Notes: generated by a model from the sequence alone, not told the origin. DNA of 64,000 nt from Lottiidibacillus patelloidae (GCF_002262935.1 NZ_NPIA01000002.1:186001-250000); one strand, 5' to 3'. Counted from the first letter of the stretch, positions 36,970 to 47,344 are shown. A program made the numbers and translations.

Positions 36970-38001
36970 TTATTTAGGATAGTATGTTTTGGTTAATAGT
37001 TTTGTAAGGTCATTTGAAAATAGCTCAAGTAAACTTATAACTCGTGAATATTCCATTCTCGTAGGTCCTAAAATAGCTATCGTTCCCATATGCTGATCTG
37101 CTAACGAATAGGATGCCGTTATTACACTGCAGTTATGCATCTCTTTCAACTGATTTTCCTGACCAATATTTACAATAATTCCGTTTGCATTAGGCTTTAG
37201 CCATTCATAAACTAAATCTTGTTGTTCAATCGTATTTAGCAATGTTCGAACTTGTTCAATATCATTGAATTCAGGCTGAGATAGAATGTTTGTTTTACCG
37301 CCATAATATATTTTGTCTGGTTTTTTGCTTTCGAAAGAGCCTGTTATTAATTTCATAATATCTTCGTAATTTTGCAGATGTACTTTAAGCACCTCGGCAA
37401 CTTCTTTAAAGATCATATTATTTAAATTAACAATCGGTACTCCCTTTAACTTTTGATTCAAAATATTTACGACTTTCTCAATCTCTTCAAGCTTAATCCC
37501 TTTTGGAATTGATACGGTTTTCTTTTCAACATGACCTGTGTCTGTAACAAAAATCGTTACAGCTGTTGCATCCGACAAAGGTATTATTTGCATATGCTTT
37601 AGCTTTGTTTCAAACACTTCTGGTCCAAGTAGAATTGACGTATAGCTCGTAATAGATGATAGTATTTGTGCAGATTGCTGAATGACTTGTTCAAACTCAT
37701 AAATATGTTCAGCAAATACTGACTTAATATTTTTTACATCGCTTTTGTCTAATGCTTTTGGGGAAAGTAAGTTGTCTACATAAAAACGATAGCCTTTTTC
37801 AGATGGTACTCTTCCAGAAGAACTGTGTGTTTTTTCTAAAAAACCTAATTCTTCTAGATCAGACATCTCGTTTCGGATTGTCGCCGGACTTAACTTTACA
37901 TTTTCCCTTTTCGCAATAGACCTTGAGCCTACTGGTTGAGCATTCGAGATATAGTCATCAATTATTACTTGGAGAAGAAAAAGTTGACGATCTGTTAACA
38001 T
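36970..38001 (-). CDS. hrcA: Heat-inducible transcription repressor HrcA
   Basis: 343 residues from ATG 38001, behind AGGAG; this is the family start (MLTDRQLFLL) and the exact B. subtilis length. A longer frame to 38028 would run into the CIRCE operator. The N-terminal winged helix (about 1-70, NVKLSPATIRNEMSDLEELG) binds CIRCE; GAF-like and inserted domains follow. HrcA represses its own operon and groE until chaperone capacity falls, with GroE as the modulator in B. subtilis. Confidence 0.96.
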   Translation of the reverse strand: MLTDRQLFLLQVIIDDYISNAQPVGSRSIAKRENVKLSPATIRNEMSDLEELGFLEKTHSSSGRVPSEKGYRFYVDNLLSPKALDKSDVKNIKSVFAEHIYEFEQVIQQSAQILSSITSYTSILLGPEVFETKLKHMQIIPLSDATAVTIFVTDTGHVEKKTVSIPKGIKLEEIEKVVNILNQKLKGVPIVNLNNMIFKEVAEVLKVHLQNYEDIMKLITGSFESKKPDKIYYGGKTNILSQPEFNDIEQVRTLLNTIEQQDLVYEWLKPNANGIIVNIGQENQLKEMHNCSVITASYSLADQHMGTIAILGPTRMEYSRVISLLELFSNDLTKLLTKTYYPK

Positions 38002-38017
38002 CCCCTCATCTCCTCTG

Positions 38018-38044
38018 TTAGCACTCATTAAATGCGAGTGCTAA
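38018..38044. promoter_or_regulatory. CIRCE operator (HrcA binding site)
   Basis: TTAGCACTC (38018-38026), nine bases, then GAGTGCTAA (38036-38044). This is a perfect match to the CIRCE consensus, 17 bases before the hrcA start. It is the only copy in the window. Confidence 0.98.
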
Positions 38045-38088
38045 TTCTATATATAAATTAACAAAAACAATATTCCTTTGTCAACATG

Positions 38089-39234
38089 TTAGCTTATTCC
38101 AATAAATTCTTGAAAAACTTCATTTCCTAACAGAAAACCCGCTCTTGTTAATTGAATAAAGTCATCCGTTTCTTGTAATAAGCCTCTTTGTTTTAAATCA
38201 TTAATTTGTTTACCAAAAATGTTCTCTATAGAAACTTTATAACGATTATAAAAATGTTTCTTTGAAACGCCACTTGCTCTTCGAAGCCCGAGAAATAGCT
38301 CTTCTTCCATACTTTCATTTTTCGTCACTTCGTGAACATCTATATATGCAAACCCAGTCTCCTCGACCATGTTTATATATTTATTTAAAGGCCCCGCATT
38401 AGCATTTCGCTTATTGGCTACATAACTATGCGCCCCTGCTCCAATGCCATAATACTCTTCATTGTTCCAGTACGTTAAATTATGAATACTTTCAAAGCCA
38501 GGTTTTGCAAAGTTACTTATTTCATACTGCTTGTACCCTTGCTCTTTCATGCGATCGATTAATAATTCGAACATCGTCGCACTTTCATCCTCTGCTGGTA
38601 AGGCAAGTTTCCCTTTTCTGCGCATATTATAAAACACTGTTTTCGGTTCTACTTGCAACGAGTAGCTAGAGAAATGAGGTATATCCAACGAGAAAGCCGT
38701 GTCTAACGTTTCTTCAAATTGTGCAAATGATTGTCCAGGTAAACTAAACATTAAATCGACTGAAATGTTCGTGAAGCCAATTTTTTTTGCTTCTTCAACA
38801 GCTTCGAATACATCTTTCTTCCTATGGGTCCTTCCAATTGTTTTCAGCAGCTCGTTATCAAACGTTTGTACACCATAGCTTATCCGGTTTACTCTTCCTT
38901 GTTTTAATATGCTCAACTTGGAATGTAACCCATTATTAGGATTGGCCTCAAACGTAAATTCTAGGTCACTAGTGGCAAAAGGAAGTAAGTGTCGTTCAAT
39001 CATACTTAAAAATCTTTCTAATTGTTGTTCATTTAAAGAAGTCGGTGTGCCACCTCCAACAAAAATTGTCTTTATTTTTTGTGGAGGGTTTTTCTCCAGT
39101 GTTGCAATTAATTCTTTTTCTAATGCATCCAGATACTCTTCAACTGGTTGGTTAGCTAAAAACACTTTATTAAAGTCACAGTAATGACAAATTTGTTCGC
39201 AAAAAGGGATATGAATATAAATCGCTTCTGGCAC
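38089..39234 (-). CDS. hemW: Radical SAM haem chaperone HemW
   Basis: 381 residues from GTG 39234, behind AAGGAGG. The 4Fe-4S motif is CEQICHYC (Cys-X3-Cys-X2-Cys, about 12-19), followed by TIFVGGGTPTSL and the SYGVQTFDNELL stretch. HemW is related to the oxygen-independent coproporphyrinogen oxidase HemN, but lacks its activity and acts in haem delivery. The HemW-type spacing and lack of the extra N-terminal cysteine of HemN support this name. It lies between lepA and hrcA as in B. subtilis. Confidence 0.93.
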   Translation of the reverse strand: MPEAIYIHIPFCEQICHYCDFNKVFLANQPVEEYLDALEKELIATLEKNPPQKIKTIFVGGGTPTSLNEQQLERFLSMIERHLLPFATSDLEFTFEANPNNGLHSKLSILKQGRVNRISYGVQTFDNELLKTIGRTHRKKDVFEAVEEAKKIGFTNISVDLMFSLPGQSFAQFEETLDTAFSLDIPHFSSYSLQVEPKTVFYNMRRKGKLALPAEDESATMFELLIDRMKEQGYKQYEISNFAKPGFESIHNLTYWNNEEYYGIGAGAHSYVANKRNANAGPLNKYINMVEETGFAYIDVHEVTKNESMEEELFLGLRRASGVSKKHFYNRYKVSIENIFGKQINDLKQRGLLQETDDFIQLTRAGFLLGNEVFQEFIGIS

Positions 39235-39259
39235 TTTTTTTCTCCTCCTTCCATAGATA

Positions 39260-39285
39260 AAAACCGCAAGAAATCTTGCGGTTTA
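39260..39285 (-). terminator. Terminator after lepA
   Basis: AACCGCAAG (39262-39270) pairs with CTTGCGGTT (39275-39283), overlapping the lepA stop codon region. On the minus strand it is followed by TTTATC. Confidence 0.75.
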
Positions 39286-41115
39286 TTTTTTCGTATCATT
39301 ATCCATTTTAAGTACAGCCATGAATGCTTCTTGTGGAACTTCTACACTACCGACTGTCTTCATACGTTTCTTACCTTCTTTTTGCTTCTCTAATAACTTA
39401 CGTTTACGTGAAATGTCTCCACCATAACATTTTGCAAGTACATTTTTACGCATTGCTTTTATTGTTGAACGGGCAACGATTTTTTGACCGATTGCAGCCT
39501 GAATTGGAACTTCAAATTGCTGACGAGGAATTAACTCTTTCAACTTTTCAACAATTACTTTCCCTCGCTCATATGCTGAATCACGGTGAACAATAAATGA
39601 AAGGGCATCGACTTGTTCCGCATTTAATAAGATATCCATCTTCACTAATTTAGATTGCTTATAACCGATTAATTCATAATCAAACGATGCATATCCTTTT
39701 GTGCTTGACTTCAGTTGATCAAAGAAGTCATAAACAATTTCTGCTAAAGGAATTTCATAAGTGATGTTAACGCGACGCTCATCCATATATTGCATATCAA
39801 TGAAGATACCGCGTTTATTTTGACAAAGCTCCATCACCGCTCCAACATAATCGTTAGGAACCATTACAGAAGCTTTTACATATGGCTCTTCTACATATTC
39901 AATCTTTTGTGGGTCAGGCATGTTTGACGGGTTATCAACCGTAACTTCTTCCTGACTCGTTAAGACGACATTGTAAATTACACTCGGTGCTGTCGTAATT
40001 AAATCAATATTAAATTCACGTTCGATACGCTCTTGGATAATCTCCATGTGAAGTAAACCTAAAAATCCACAACGGAATCCGAATCCTAATGCTTGAGAAG
40101 TCTCTGGCTCAAATTGCAATGCTGCATCATTCAGCTGTAAACGTTCTAACGCTTCACGAAGATCGTTATATTTTGCTGTATCAATTGGATAAAGCCCACA
40201 GTATACCATTGGGTTCATTTTACGATACCCTGGAAGTGCTTCAGTAGCAGGGGTATTAGCTGATGTAATTGTATCCCCGACTCTCGTATCACCAACGTTT
40301 TTAATCGCTGCTGTTAAGTAACCTACATCACCTACTGTAAGTACATCCTGTGGTGTTGCTTTCGGAGTGAATACCCCAATTTCGTTTACTTCAAATACTT
40401 TACCTGTCGCCATCATCTTAATTTTTTGACCTACTTTTACAGACCCTTCTACAACTCGGATGTACGTAACTACTCCACGATAAGAATCATAAAGTGAATC
40501 AAAAATAAGAGCCTTTAGCGGTGCATCTGGATCTCCTTCAGGAGGAGGAACTAATTCAACAACTTGTTCAAGAATTTCTTCAATTCCGATTCCCGCTTTC
40601 GCTGAAGCTAGAACTGCATCAGAAGCATCAATTCCAATTACATCTTCAATTTCTCCACGAACGCGCTCAGGATCAGCACTTGGTAAGTCAATTTTATTTA
40701 TTACAGGAATCACTTCAAGATCATTGTCTAGTGCTAAATATACATTTGCTAACGTTTGAGCTTCAATTCCTTGCGCAGCATCAACAACTAAAATAGCACC
40801 TTCACACGCAGCTAAACTACGAGAAACTTCATACGTAAAGTCGACATGTCCAGGCGTATCAATTAAATGTAAAGTGTACTCTTCACCGTTTTTGGCAGTA
40901 TATTTTAATTGTACGGAATTTAATTTAATCGTAATTCCTCGTTCTCTTTCTAAATCCATTGAATCTAAAAGTTGGTTCTTCATTTCACGCTGCGTTAATG
41001 CACTTGTTTTTTCTAAAATACGGTCAGCTAGCGTTGATTTCCCATGATCGATATGGGCAATAATTGAAAAGTTTCTAATCTTCTGTTGACGTGCTAACTT
41101 TTCTTCTCTATTCAT
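39283..41115 (-). CDS. lepA: Elongation factor 4 (LepA)
   Basis: 610 residues from ATG 41115 (a second ATG directly upstream is an equal choice; both follow TAGGAG). G1 [14 protein letters not shown] (about 19-32), G3 [16 protein letters not shown] and G4 [11 protein letters not shown] are intact. EF-G-like domains and the LepA-specific C-terminal domain (about 490-610) follow, with [20 protein letters not shown] near the end. It is a ribosome-associated back-translocase or assembly GTPase. The in-frame stretch upstream to 41145 is not conserved. Confidence 0.97.
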   Translation of the reverse strand: MNREEKLARQQKIRNFSIIAHIDHGKSTLADRILEKTSALTQREMKNQLLDSMDLERERGITIKLNSVQLKYTAKNGEEYTLHLIDTPGHVDFTYEVSRSLAACEGAILVVDAAQGIEAQTLANVYLALDNDLEVIPVINKIDLPSADPERVRGEIEDVIGIDASDAVLASAKAGIGIEEILEQVVELVPPPEGDPDAPLKALIFDSLYDSYRGVVTYIRVVEGSVKVGQKIKMMATGKVFEVNEIGVFTPKATPQDVLTVGDVGYLTAAIKNVGDTRVGDTITSANTPATEALPGYRKMNPMVYCGLYPIDTAKYNDLREALERLQLNDAALQFEPETSQALGFGFRCGFLGLLHMEIIQERIEREFNIDLITTAPSVIYNVVLTSQEEVTVDNPSNMPDPQKIEYVEEPYVKASVMVPNDYVGAVMELCQNKRGIFIDMQYMDERRVNITYEIPLAEIVYDFFDQLKSSTKGYASFDYELIGYKQSKLVKMDILLNAEQVDALSFIVHRDSAYERGKVIVEKLKELIPRQQFEVPIQAAIGQKIVARSTIKAMRKNVLAKCYGGDISRKRKLLEKQKEGKKRMKTVGSVEVPQEAFMAVLKMDNDTKK

Positions 41116-41218
41116 CATTTTCACTCCTACTACATTAGGGAACATTTAAAGTATTATAACATTATATCATTTTAACAGAAGGGAAGCTTATGTTAAATAA
41201 AATCTAAAAAAAAGAAGA

Positions 41219-41262
41219 AAAATTCATCTTTGCCCATAAGAACATGAAGGTGAACTTTTCTC
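41219..41262 (-). terminator. Possible terminator after the LCP gene
   Basis: TTCATCTT (41223-41230) can pair with AAGGTGAA (41247-41254), with one G-T pair and an AAGAAC-containing loop. On the minus strand it is followed by TTTTTCTTCTTTTTTT. Confidence 0.55.
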
Positions 41263-41273
41263 TTTTTAAAAAA

Positions 41274-42335
41274 TTAATTTGCAGTTTTAACATATAGCAA
41301 CTCTTTTAATTTGTTTCTAACTCTAACAAGATCTTCATTTGCTATGCCTACATATGAACGGTTATTGTAGTAAAACGATTTTCCTGTTAAAAGAATTGAG
41401 TCAATATTTTGCCCTTGTACACTATTAAATTCCGATGCGAGATAAAGTAAATTATCTAAGTTAATATCTGTTCGAATGTTTTTCCCTAGTATGTTTAGCA
41501 TTGAGGAAATTTTCATTGGATTTCTAACTTCTATCGTTTGATCTATAATTGCTTTTACCATTTGCTGTTGTCGACGATTTCGGCCAAAATCGCCTTCACT
41601 GTCATATCTAAACCGGACGTAATTTAGCGCTTGATCAGCACTTAATTTTTGTGTACCTTTCTTTAACCCAATCATATCTTTTTCAACATCAATTGTAATT
41701 CCACCAAGTTCATCTACTATGCTACGAAATGCATGGAAGTTAATCGATATATAGTAATCTATCGGAATATCTAAAAATCTCTCCAATGTTTCAACTGCAC
41801 CAGGTGCGCGACCATATGCATGCGCATGTGCAATTTTGTCATATTTATCCACTTGTGGGATATACACATATGAATCCCTCGGAATGGAGAGTAACGTCAC
41901 TTTCTTCGTGCTTGGGTTAAGAACTGCTACAATAATTGTATCACTTCTACCTTTAAAGCTATTATTATCTCGCGTATCTACTCCTAAAAGTGCGATTGTA
42001 AATGCTTGCCTTTCAAGGACTTCAGTACTTGCAGGCACAGCATCCTCTCCTGTTTCACCAGAAGAACTGCCCTCCCCATCTTCGGTCTCTTGCTGCTTTT
42101 CTCTTTGTTTTTCTTTTGCCGCCTCTTTTTTTCCATTTTTCTCTTTTCTTAATTGTGCAATAGGATCTTCTTTACTTATTCTCTCCTCATAAACCTCATT
42201 CCAAGTTTCTTTCGCTTTGTATAAAAAGAAACCACCTATAGAAATTGATAAAATAAAAATCACTGCAGTTATTAAAAGAGAAATTCGAATAATTAATTTA
42301 GATTTCGTTTTCTTTCTAGATTTTCTTGGCTCCAA
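41274..42335 (-). CDS. LytR-CpsA-Psr (LCP) family cell envelope protein
   Basis: 353 residues from ATG 42335, behind AAGGAGG. A cytoplasmic basic start, one membrane helix (about 16-40) and a charged, low-complexity linker rich in Lys, Glu and Ser (about 58-100) precede the LCP domain (about 110-340). The family marks are ALLGVDTRD, GRSDTIIVAVLNP, TLLSIPRDSYVYIP and NYVRFRYDSEGDFGRNRRQQ, with the Arg residues that hold the lipid pyrophosphate. LCP enzymes attach teichoic acids or other glycopolymers to peptidoglycan. It is not part of the B. subtilis neighbourhood at this place. Confidence 0.92.
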   Translation of the reverse strand: MEPRKSRKKTKSKLIIRISLLITAVIFILSISIGGFFLYKAKETWNEVYEERISKEDPIAQLRKEKNGKKEAAKEKQREKQQETEDGEGSSSGETGEDAVPASTEVLERQAFTIALLGVDTRDNNSFKGRSDTIIVAVLNPSTKKVTLLSIPRDSYVYIPQVDKYDKIAHAHAYGRAPGAVETLERFLDIPIDYYISINFHAFRSIVDELGGITIDVEKDMIGLKKGTQKLSADQALNYVRFRYDSEGDFGRNRRQQQMVKAIIDQTIEVRNPMKISSMLNILGKNIRTDINLDNLLYLASEFNSVQGQNIDSILLTGKSFYYNNRSYVGIANEDLVRVRNKLKELLYVKTAN

Positions 42336-42390
42336 GACATTATTCCTCCTTAAAAACTTTCAACTAATTTCTAAGAAGGATGTCTAGTTG

Positions 42391-42418
42391 ACAAAACTCA
42401 CCAAACGGTGAGTTTTGT
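42391..42418. other. Perfect 12-bp inverted repeat downstream of yqxA
   Basis: ACAAAACTCACC and GGTGAGTTTTGT are separated by AAAC. Arms are perfect. On either strand the arm itself ends in TTTTGT, so it could be a weak terminator of the yqxA transcript, or an operator. TTGACA overlaps its left edge (42389-42394). The rest of 42419-42667 shows an AT-rich stretch with a GCATAGG/CCTATGC pair (42458-42464, 42494-42500) and no gene. Confidence 0.6.
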
Positions 42419-42667
42419 AGTGAAAAAGTTCTTTATTATTGGCATTAGATATTTTGCGCATAGGAAAATAAAGACAACATTAAATCAGTATTGCCTATGC
42501 AAATCCTTATTCATTAGAACACCGCCAGCTTACAAACCTTGTCAAAACAGCAAATGTCTAGATAAAAACATATCGACTAAATTTCTAAAATAAAGCTATA
42601 TGTATCTACCTTTTTCTCTTTTATGGCAAAGAAAAATAAGAAAAATGCAAGAAAAAGGAAGTTTATC

Positions 42668-43006
42668 TCATACGATACTTTCAACCACTTTAAATATTGC
42701 CGAAACGATATAGTCTAAAATTTTTGTTAGTGTAGTTGAGAGGAATGTTCCGAGTGTGGAGAAAAAGTTAAATGCTTTTACATCCTCAAGCTGTTTATGT
42801 TTTTTCTCTAAATCACTAGAGGAAAGCTTTTCAGTTAAGAAAGACATCTCCTCATTGCTCAAGTCATTATTGATCAATTTAATCTTGTAGTTCCGATCAG
42901 TATCATGCAGTCTTTCAATGCCAGACTGCGCATGCTGCAAGCCAATAACGACTCCTGTAACTAGCACTGCAAATAACAATGTGCATTTCATTAAAAATCT
43001 GGTCAT
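42668..43006 (-). CDS. yqxA: YqxA family protein (DUF3679)
   Basis: 112 residues from ATG 43006, behind GGGGG. One membrane helix (about 4-22, LLFAVLVTGVVIGLQHAQSG) precedes an outer part with DLEKKHKQLEDVKAFNFFS and a second, amphipathic C-terminal stretch (LDYIVSAIFKVVESIV). In B. subtilis yqxA follows spoIIP, exactly as here, and is expected to be expressed with it during sporulation. Function is unknown. A longer frame to 43081 would overlap spoIIP and has no binding site. Confidence 0.88.
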   Translation of the reverse strand: MTRFLMKCTLLFAVLVTGVVIGLQHAQSGIERLHDTDRNYKIKLINNDLSNEEMSFLTEKLSSSDLEKKHKQLEDVKAFNFFSTLGTFLSTTLTKILDYIVSAIFKVVESIV

Positions 43007-43050
43007 GCAAAGGCCCCCTTTAGGGTTCATAACCTCAGTTAAGGATTGAT

Positions 43051-44202
43051 TTATTGTCTTGATGCACCCTGAATTTCCCAATAATACTCACTAATAATGT
43101 CTGCTAACGCTTCTGCTGTACGGTATGTTTCTTCCAGTGAATTATCTACACCGCCAATTTCAATTAATATTGAGTAATCAGAAATATCTTGGTTATATAT
43201 CCCGTTTACACCTGTACCTTTCCTAACGACAGAGCCACGACTTAAGCCTGGATACTTTTTTTGCAACATTTCATGTAGCTTTAAGGCCATTTGCTCATTT
43301 TCTTCATAATTTGCGTTTTCTCCACCTAAAACGAAAAACGTTCTTGCATATGTTTCTCCATCAATCGTCACTGTTGTTACGTCCCGACGGTGTGAATCTC
43401 GATGTAAATCAAAAATAAATTTTATGTCGGAATTTTGAGACACTGCTTCTTGAATAATTGATCTTGATACGTCATATGATTGATTCCATTTTTTCCCTTG
43501 ATCTTTAACAATTTGTTGGATATCTCGCGTTTCAACAATTGCTCCAATTCCTCTGCGCTCAAATTCTTTTCCTAATCGCTCTCCAACTAACGTAATGTTT
43601 ACTTCAGAGTGGTATGCCTGATCAATGTTCTTTACTTCAGGTAAATGCGGTAAAAACGACTCCCGTGAATGAGTATGATAAATGTAAACAACTTTTCTAC
43701 CTTCAGTAGTTTTACTAGGAGGTGTTATAGGAGTGTCTTCAGGGTCTTCCACATCATCAATCGATGCTTCCCGTTCAATTAGCATGTCTTCTATTGGTGG
43801 CGGAGATTCTATAGGTAATGTAGTGTAGTCTGTCCCTTGTCCAGCGACGATAATTTTACTATCAAAAAAAGCAAATCCAGGAAGTTCTCTTCCTAATAAG
43901 CTCCGAGGGTCGTTTGGCTTAATATTAGTGGCAAGTTCAAATAAAACTGTTGTTAGTGCTGGTGGTTTCGTCTCCTCCGCTAAAACTTGTGTAAAATATC
44001 GATTTTCAGCACCAAAGAGGTACATTAATGTTTCACCTGAAAAATTTGTTGCCCATTGTTTGATCGAGCTTGAGCCAAGGCGATACTTACCATCTATCGA
44101 GGTTAGTGAACCAATCACTAAAAACAGTGAAATAACTCCAACAATAAAAATTGCAATCCATCTATGTAGACCATTTCTTAAATGTAATCGTTTTTTCTTC
44201 AT
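43051..44202 (-). CDS. spoIIP: Stage II sporulation protein P (peptidoglycan hydrolase)
   Basis: 383 residues. An N-terminal helix (about 13-31) anchors the protein in the membrane. The catalytic domain starts VYIYHTHSRESFLPHL (about 172-187, zinc His and Glu) and continues with FDLHRDSHRRDV (about 265) and ILIEIGGVDNSLEE (about 348). SpoIIP is the amidase and endopeptidase of the SpoIIDMP engulfment machine and thins septal peptidoglycan. It follows gpr as in B. subtilis (gpr-spoIIP-yqxA). Confidence 0.96.
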   Translation of the reverse strand: MKKKRLHLRNGLHRWIAIFIVGVISLFLVIGSLTSIDGKYRLGSSSIKQWATNFSGETLMYLFGAENRYFTQVLAEETKPPALTTVLFELATNIKPNDPRSLLGRELPGFAFFDSKIIVAGQGTDYTTLPIESPPPIEDMLIEREASIDDVEDPEDTPITPPSKTTEGRKVVYIYHTHSRESFLPHLPEVKNIDQAYHSEVNITLVGERLGKEFERRGIGAIVETRDIQQIVKDQGKKWNQSYDVSRSIIQEAVSQNSDIKFIFDLHRDSHRRDVTTVTIDGETYARTFFVLGGENANYEENEQMALKLHEMLQKKYPGLSRGSVVRKGTGVNGIYNQDISDYSILIEIGGVDNSLEETYRTAEALADIISEYYWEIQGASRQ

Positions 44203-44284
44203 GTAAATTCCATCCCTTCATGCTTGTCCCTTACATCATTTATATGTAAATAAGACAAGCATAGAACAGGGATTTTTAGCTTTT

Positions 44285-45391
44285 TTAATGTGTATAAGCT
44301 CCAGTGTTATCTTGGTTTATTGCCTCGTGTAAAGCCGCATTTAATCCTTCAGCTATCACATTTGCCATATCTTCAATGAATACATCTACTTCTTTTGGTG
44401 TAACCATCAAGTTATGACCTAAAGGTGCTAGTACTTCAGAAATTAGTTTTCTCTTTTCGTCCTCAGGTAGCTTTCCAACGATCCCCATAAAGGCACCACG
44501 TTGTTCTTCTCCTGGTAGGTCATCTTCCGTCAACTTTCTTTTTTCTCCAAAGGTCATACCTGCAGGAGTTAAGGAACGTGATGGTCTGTCACCTTCCCTA
44601 AGTTCTCTACCGAAATGTTTTAATATAAAATCGATACTGTCACTAGCAATTGAAACAGCATCAACAACAGTCGGTATTCCAATGGCAATTACAGGAATAC
44701 CTAACGTTTCTTTACTTAATTCTTTTCGCTTGTTGCCAACGCCAGAACCAGGATGGATTCCGGTGTCTGAAACTTGTATGGTTGTGTTCACTCTTTCAAT
44801 TGACCTACTTGCAAGTGCATCAATTGCGATAACAAAATCAGGTTTTGCTTTTTCAATGACCCCGTGAATGATATCGCTCGTTTCAATTCCAGTTATCCCC
44901 ATAACGCCAGGTGAAATTGCACTTACTCGGCGATAGCCTTCTTGTACTGTTTCTGGGGCTAAATTAAATAAATGATTTGTTATTAAAAGGTTTTCAACAG
45001 CTATCGGTCCCAATGCATCAGGTGTCACATTCCAATTTCCTAAGCCGACAACTAAACAACTGGCATCTTTGCTAATGCCCATATTCGTTAAAAAAGCGCT
45101 CATTTCACGAGCAAAAACTTCTTCTACTTTACGCTGCATTTCTGTATCGCTATTACGGATTGCTTGAACTTCAAACGTTAAATATTGTCCGGCTTTTTTC
45201 CCAATCATCTCCGTACCTTCATCAGTAATTGTTACGTGCGTAATGTTTATTCCATCAATGTCACGCTCTTTGACAATTACGCCTTGAATATCTTGTGATT
45301 GTTCTTCTTGCTCTTCGATTACCATTTCTCTAGCTTCAATCGCTAAGTCTGTCCGCACCGAATATTTCTCTAAATCTAACTCTCCACTCAC
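44285..45391 (-). CDS. gpr: Spore germination protease GPR
   Basis: 368 residues from GTG 45391, which gives the exact B. subtilis length and a proper distance to GGGAGG; a slightly longer frame to 45415 is not preferred. The N-terminal stretch [16 protein letters not shown] holds the propeptide and processing region. Then follow [33 protein letters not shown] and [16 protein letters not shown], conserved in the family. GPR cleaves small acid-soluble spore proteins at germination. It is made in the forespore under SigG in B. subtilis. Confidence 0.96.
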   Translation of the reverse strand: MSGELDLEKYSVRTDLAIEAREMVIEEQEEQSQDIQGVIVKERDIDGINITHVTITDEGTEMIGKKAGQYLTFEVQAIRNSDTEMQRKVEEVFAREMSAFLTNMGISKDASCLVVGLGNWNVTPDALGPIAVENLLITNHLFNLAPETVQEGYRRVSAISPGVMGITGIETSDIIHGVIEKAKPDFVIAIDALASRSIERVNTTIQVSDTGIHPGSGVGNKRKELSKETLGIPVIAIGIPTVVDAVSIASDSIDFILKHFGRELREGDRPSRSLTPAGMTFGEKRKLTEDDLPGEEQRGAFMGIVGKLPEDEKRKLISEVLAPLGHNLMVTPKEVDVFIEDMANVIAEGLNAALHEAINQDNTGAYTH

Positions 45392-45558
45392 GTAAAGTCC
45401 TCCCATTATTTTCAAGTATTTTATTAAATATCATCGCCAAATAAATTCGTTCTTATTCCTCTATTGAAATTATCTGCTCTGTTTGATAAAATACAGTTTG
45501 TTCTGTTCTAAATTTATTCATCACGAATACAGCCGAAAACCTCAAGGAGGTGAAAGGA

Positions 45559-45825
45559 ATGCCAAATATTAAATCTGCTATTAAGCGTGTTAAAACAAAC
45601 GACGCACAACGTGCACATAACAGCACTATTAAATCTGCAATGAGATCTGCAGTTAAAGCTTTCGAAGCTAAAGTTGCTAACAACGACGTTGAAGGTGCAA
45701 AGGTTGCTTATGTTGAAGCTGTAAGAAAGCTTGACAAAGCTGCTGGACGCAACATCATCCATAAAAATACTGCAGCTCGCAATAAATCTCGTTTAGCTAA
45801 ACAATTAAACGGACTTACTGCTTAA
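45559..45825 (+). CDS. rpsT: 30S ribosomal protein S20
   Basis: 88 residues from ATG 45559, behind [29 protein letters not shown] and the end [18 protein letters not shown] are typical S20. It binds 16S rRNA early in 30S assembly. It is divergent to gpr and convergent to holA, a conserved arrangement; two open frames antisense to it are shadows. Confidence 0.97.
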   Translation: MPNIKSAIKRVKTNDAQRAHNSTIKSAMRSAVKAFEAKVANNDVEGAKVAYVEAVRKLDKAAGRNIIHKNTAARNKSRLAKQLNGLTA

Positions 45826-45831
45826 TGCACA

Positions 45832-45862
45832 AAAAAACGACCCCTTTCGGAGTCGTTTTTTT
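45832..45862. terminator. Bidirectional terminator between rpsT and holA
   Basis: AAAACGAC (45834-45841) pairs with GTCGTTTT (45852-45859), with T runs on both sides. It serves rpsT and holA. Confidence 0.9.
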
Positions 45863-45896
45863 ATTAATAAATTATTATTATGTCGGGCGTTCGTAC

Positions 45897-46916
45897 TCAA
45901 ACCGTTTCTTTTAATTTTGTTAAAAATAAATCTAATATTAAGCGCTTGTCCATTGCTCCACTTTTCATTTGAAAGTCGGCTTCGGCTAGGCGATCAATGA
46001 TAGTGAGAAGTTCGTGGTCGGAAAACCTTCTACTTTGTTCTCCGGCCAATTTCACTGCAAATGGGTGCACTTTTATCATCGAGGCAATATTCTTTTGACC
46101 ATATCCTTTTTGTGTGAGTTGCTTCACTTGGTAAATAATGCGAAATTGTCTAGCTAGTAATGAAACGATTTTTATCGGCTCTTCTTTTTGTTTTAACAAG
46201 TCATATAAAATTCGAAATGCTTCATCTATTTTTCGATGGGTTACTTTATCAATAAGTGTAAAAATATTTTGCTCAAGCGTTCTTGCTACTTGTTCTTCAA
46301 CTATTTCTTCTGTTATTTCACCACCATCACCTGCGAATAGCGCAAGTTTTTCAATTTCACTGGCAAGTAACATTAAGTTTGCACCACTAACTAAAAGGAG
46401 CTTTTCAATGGCTCGATCTGAAATAGAAACGGAGAAACTTTTTGCTCGTGATTGAACCCATTTTTTAATCATCGTTTCATTTAATTGGTTCGCCTCTAAT
46501 ACATCACTTTGTTTCTTAAGTAACTTCACAATTTTTTTTCGTTCATCAAGCTTTTCATAAGGAGCCTGAATAATAATAATCGTGGATGGCGAAGGGTTTT
46601 CAATGTATGTAAGAAACTTGGTTAAATCATGCTCTATCTTTTGTTTAGCTGCCGTTAAAAAAGATGCGTTTTTTACTATTACAACACGCTTTTCTCCCAT
46701 AAAAGGTAATGTTTCAGCATCTTCAATTGCAATATCTATCGGTACTTCTTCCATATCATAAACAGCTAAATTAAAATCTATCACATCATCCGATAACGTT
46801 TTCTTAATTATTTCCTGTTCAATTTCCTCCATCAAAAAAGTTTCTTTTCCATATAAAAGATACATATGTGCAAAATTATTTTGGCTAATCTTTTTATGTA
46901 TATCGTCTTGTGCCAA
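45897..46916 (-). CDS. holA: DNA polymerase III subunit delta
   Basis: 339 residues from TTG 46916, behind AAGGGTGA; another TTG at 46934 is possible. YLLYGKETFLMEEIEQEIIK (about 20-39), TLPFMGEKRVVIVKNASFL (about 88-106) and LARQFRIIYQVKQL are typical for delta (YqeN). This AAA+ fold subunit of the clamp loader opens the beta clamp. It lies between rpsT and the comEC region, as in B. subtilis. Confidence 0.94.
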   Translation of the reverse strand: MAQDDIHKKISQNNFAHMYLLYGKETFLMEEIEQEIIKKTLSDDVIDFNLAVYDMEEVPIDIAIEDAETLPFMGEKRVVIVKNASFLTAAKQKIEHDLTKFLTYIENPSPSTIIIIQAPYEKLDERKKIVKLLKKQSDVLEANQLNETMIKKWVQSRAKSFSVSISDRAIEKLLLVSGANLMLLASEIEKLALFAGDGGEITEEIVEEQVARTLEQNIFTLIDKVTHRKIDEAFRILYDLLKQKEEPIKIVSLLARQFRIIYQVKQLTQKGYGQKNIASMIKVHPFAVKLAGEQSRRFSDHELLTIIDRLAEADFQMKSGAMDKRLILDLFLTKLKETV

Positions 46917-47212
46917 CCTTATCACCCTTTTCAAACGGCTTTTCCTGTATTAAATATAGCTTTTTGTCGTAAGCTTTGCAAAGGAAAAAAGGAGGTGAAC
47001 CAGTAATTGGTCACCCCCATTTATATTAACGTTAGAAAGCAAGACCTAGGATACTTACTCGCTAACGATAATCGCCTTTCTGTATTTCTTATGGTATCCT
47101 ATGCAGTAGAGAACTATATGTGTTAACTCTTGTCAGTGATGGAAATGGATATTGTATATGGATTTTTTTTTTAATATCGCTTATACTAAAAATTGAATTA
47201 GGAGGGGTACCT

Positions 47213-47344
47213 GTGAACGAATTCGAAAAAGAAGTGCAAACTACGAGAAATGATGTTATCGATTCTGGCGTTGGATTTGTTGTAGGATTTGGATTCTTTG
47301 CTACTATATTTGCTATCGGCGTTATTTTCAAAATGTTTGCTTAA
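47213..47344 (+). CDS. yqzM: YqzM family small membrane protein
   Basis: 43 residues from GTG 47213, behind AGGAGGGG. The sequence NEFEKEVQTTRNDVIDSG followed by a single helix (about 19-40, VGFVVGFGFFATIFAIGVIF) is the YqzM pattern. Its function is unknown. It is on the opposite strand between holA and comEC, the conserved place. A longer open frame upstream has no start with a binding site. Confidence 0.88.
   Translation: MNEFEKEVQTTRNDVIDSGVGFVVGFGFFATIFAIGVIFKMFA

Noticed and set aside
45453-45762. Two minus-strand frames over rpsT
   Set aside because: Antisense to a certain ribosomal protein gene, with biased translations rich in Ser, Cys and Phe.
47030-47067. CGTTAG / CTAACG pair upstream of yqzM as a further island repeat
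   Set aside because: Only six bases match, the CTGCTTCG loop is missing and no accessory gene is near; chance is the simpler explanation.
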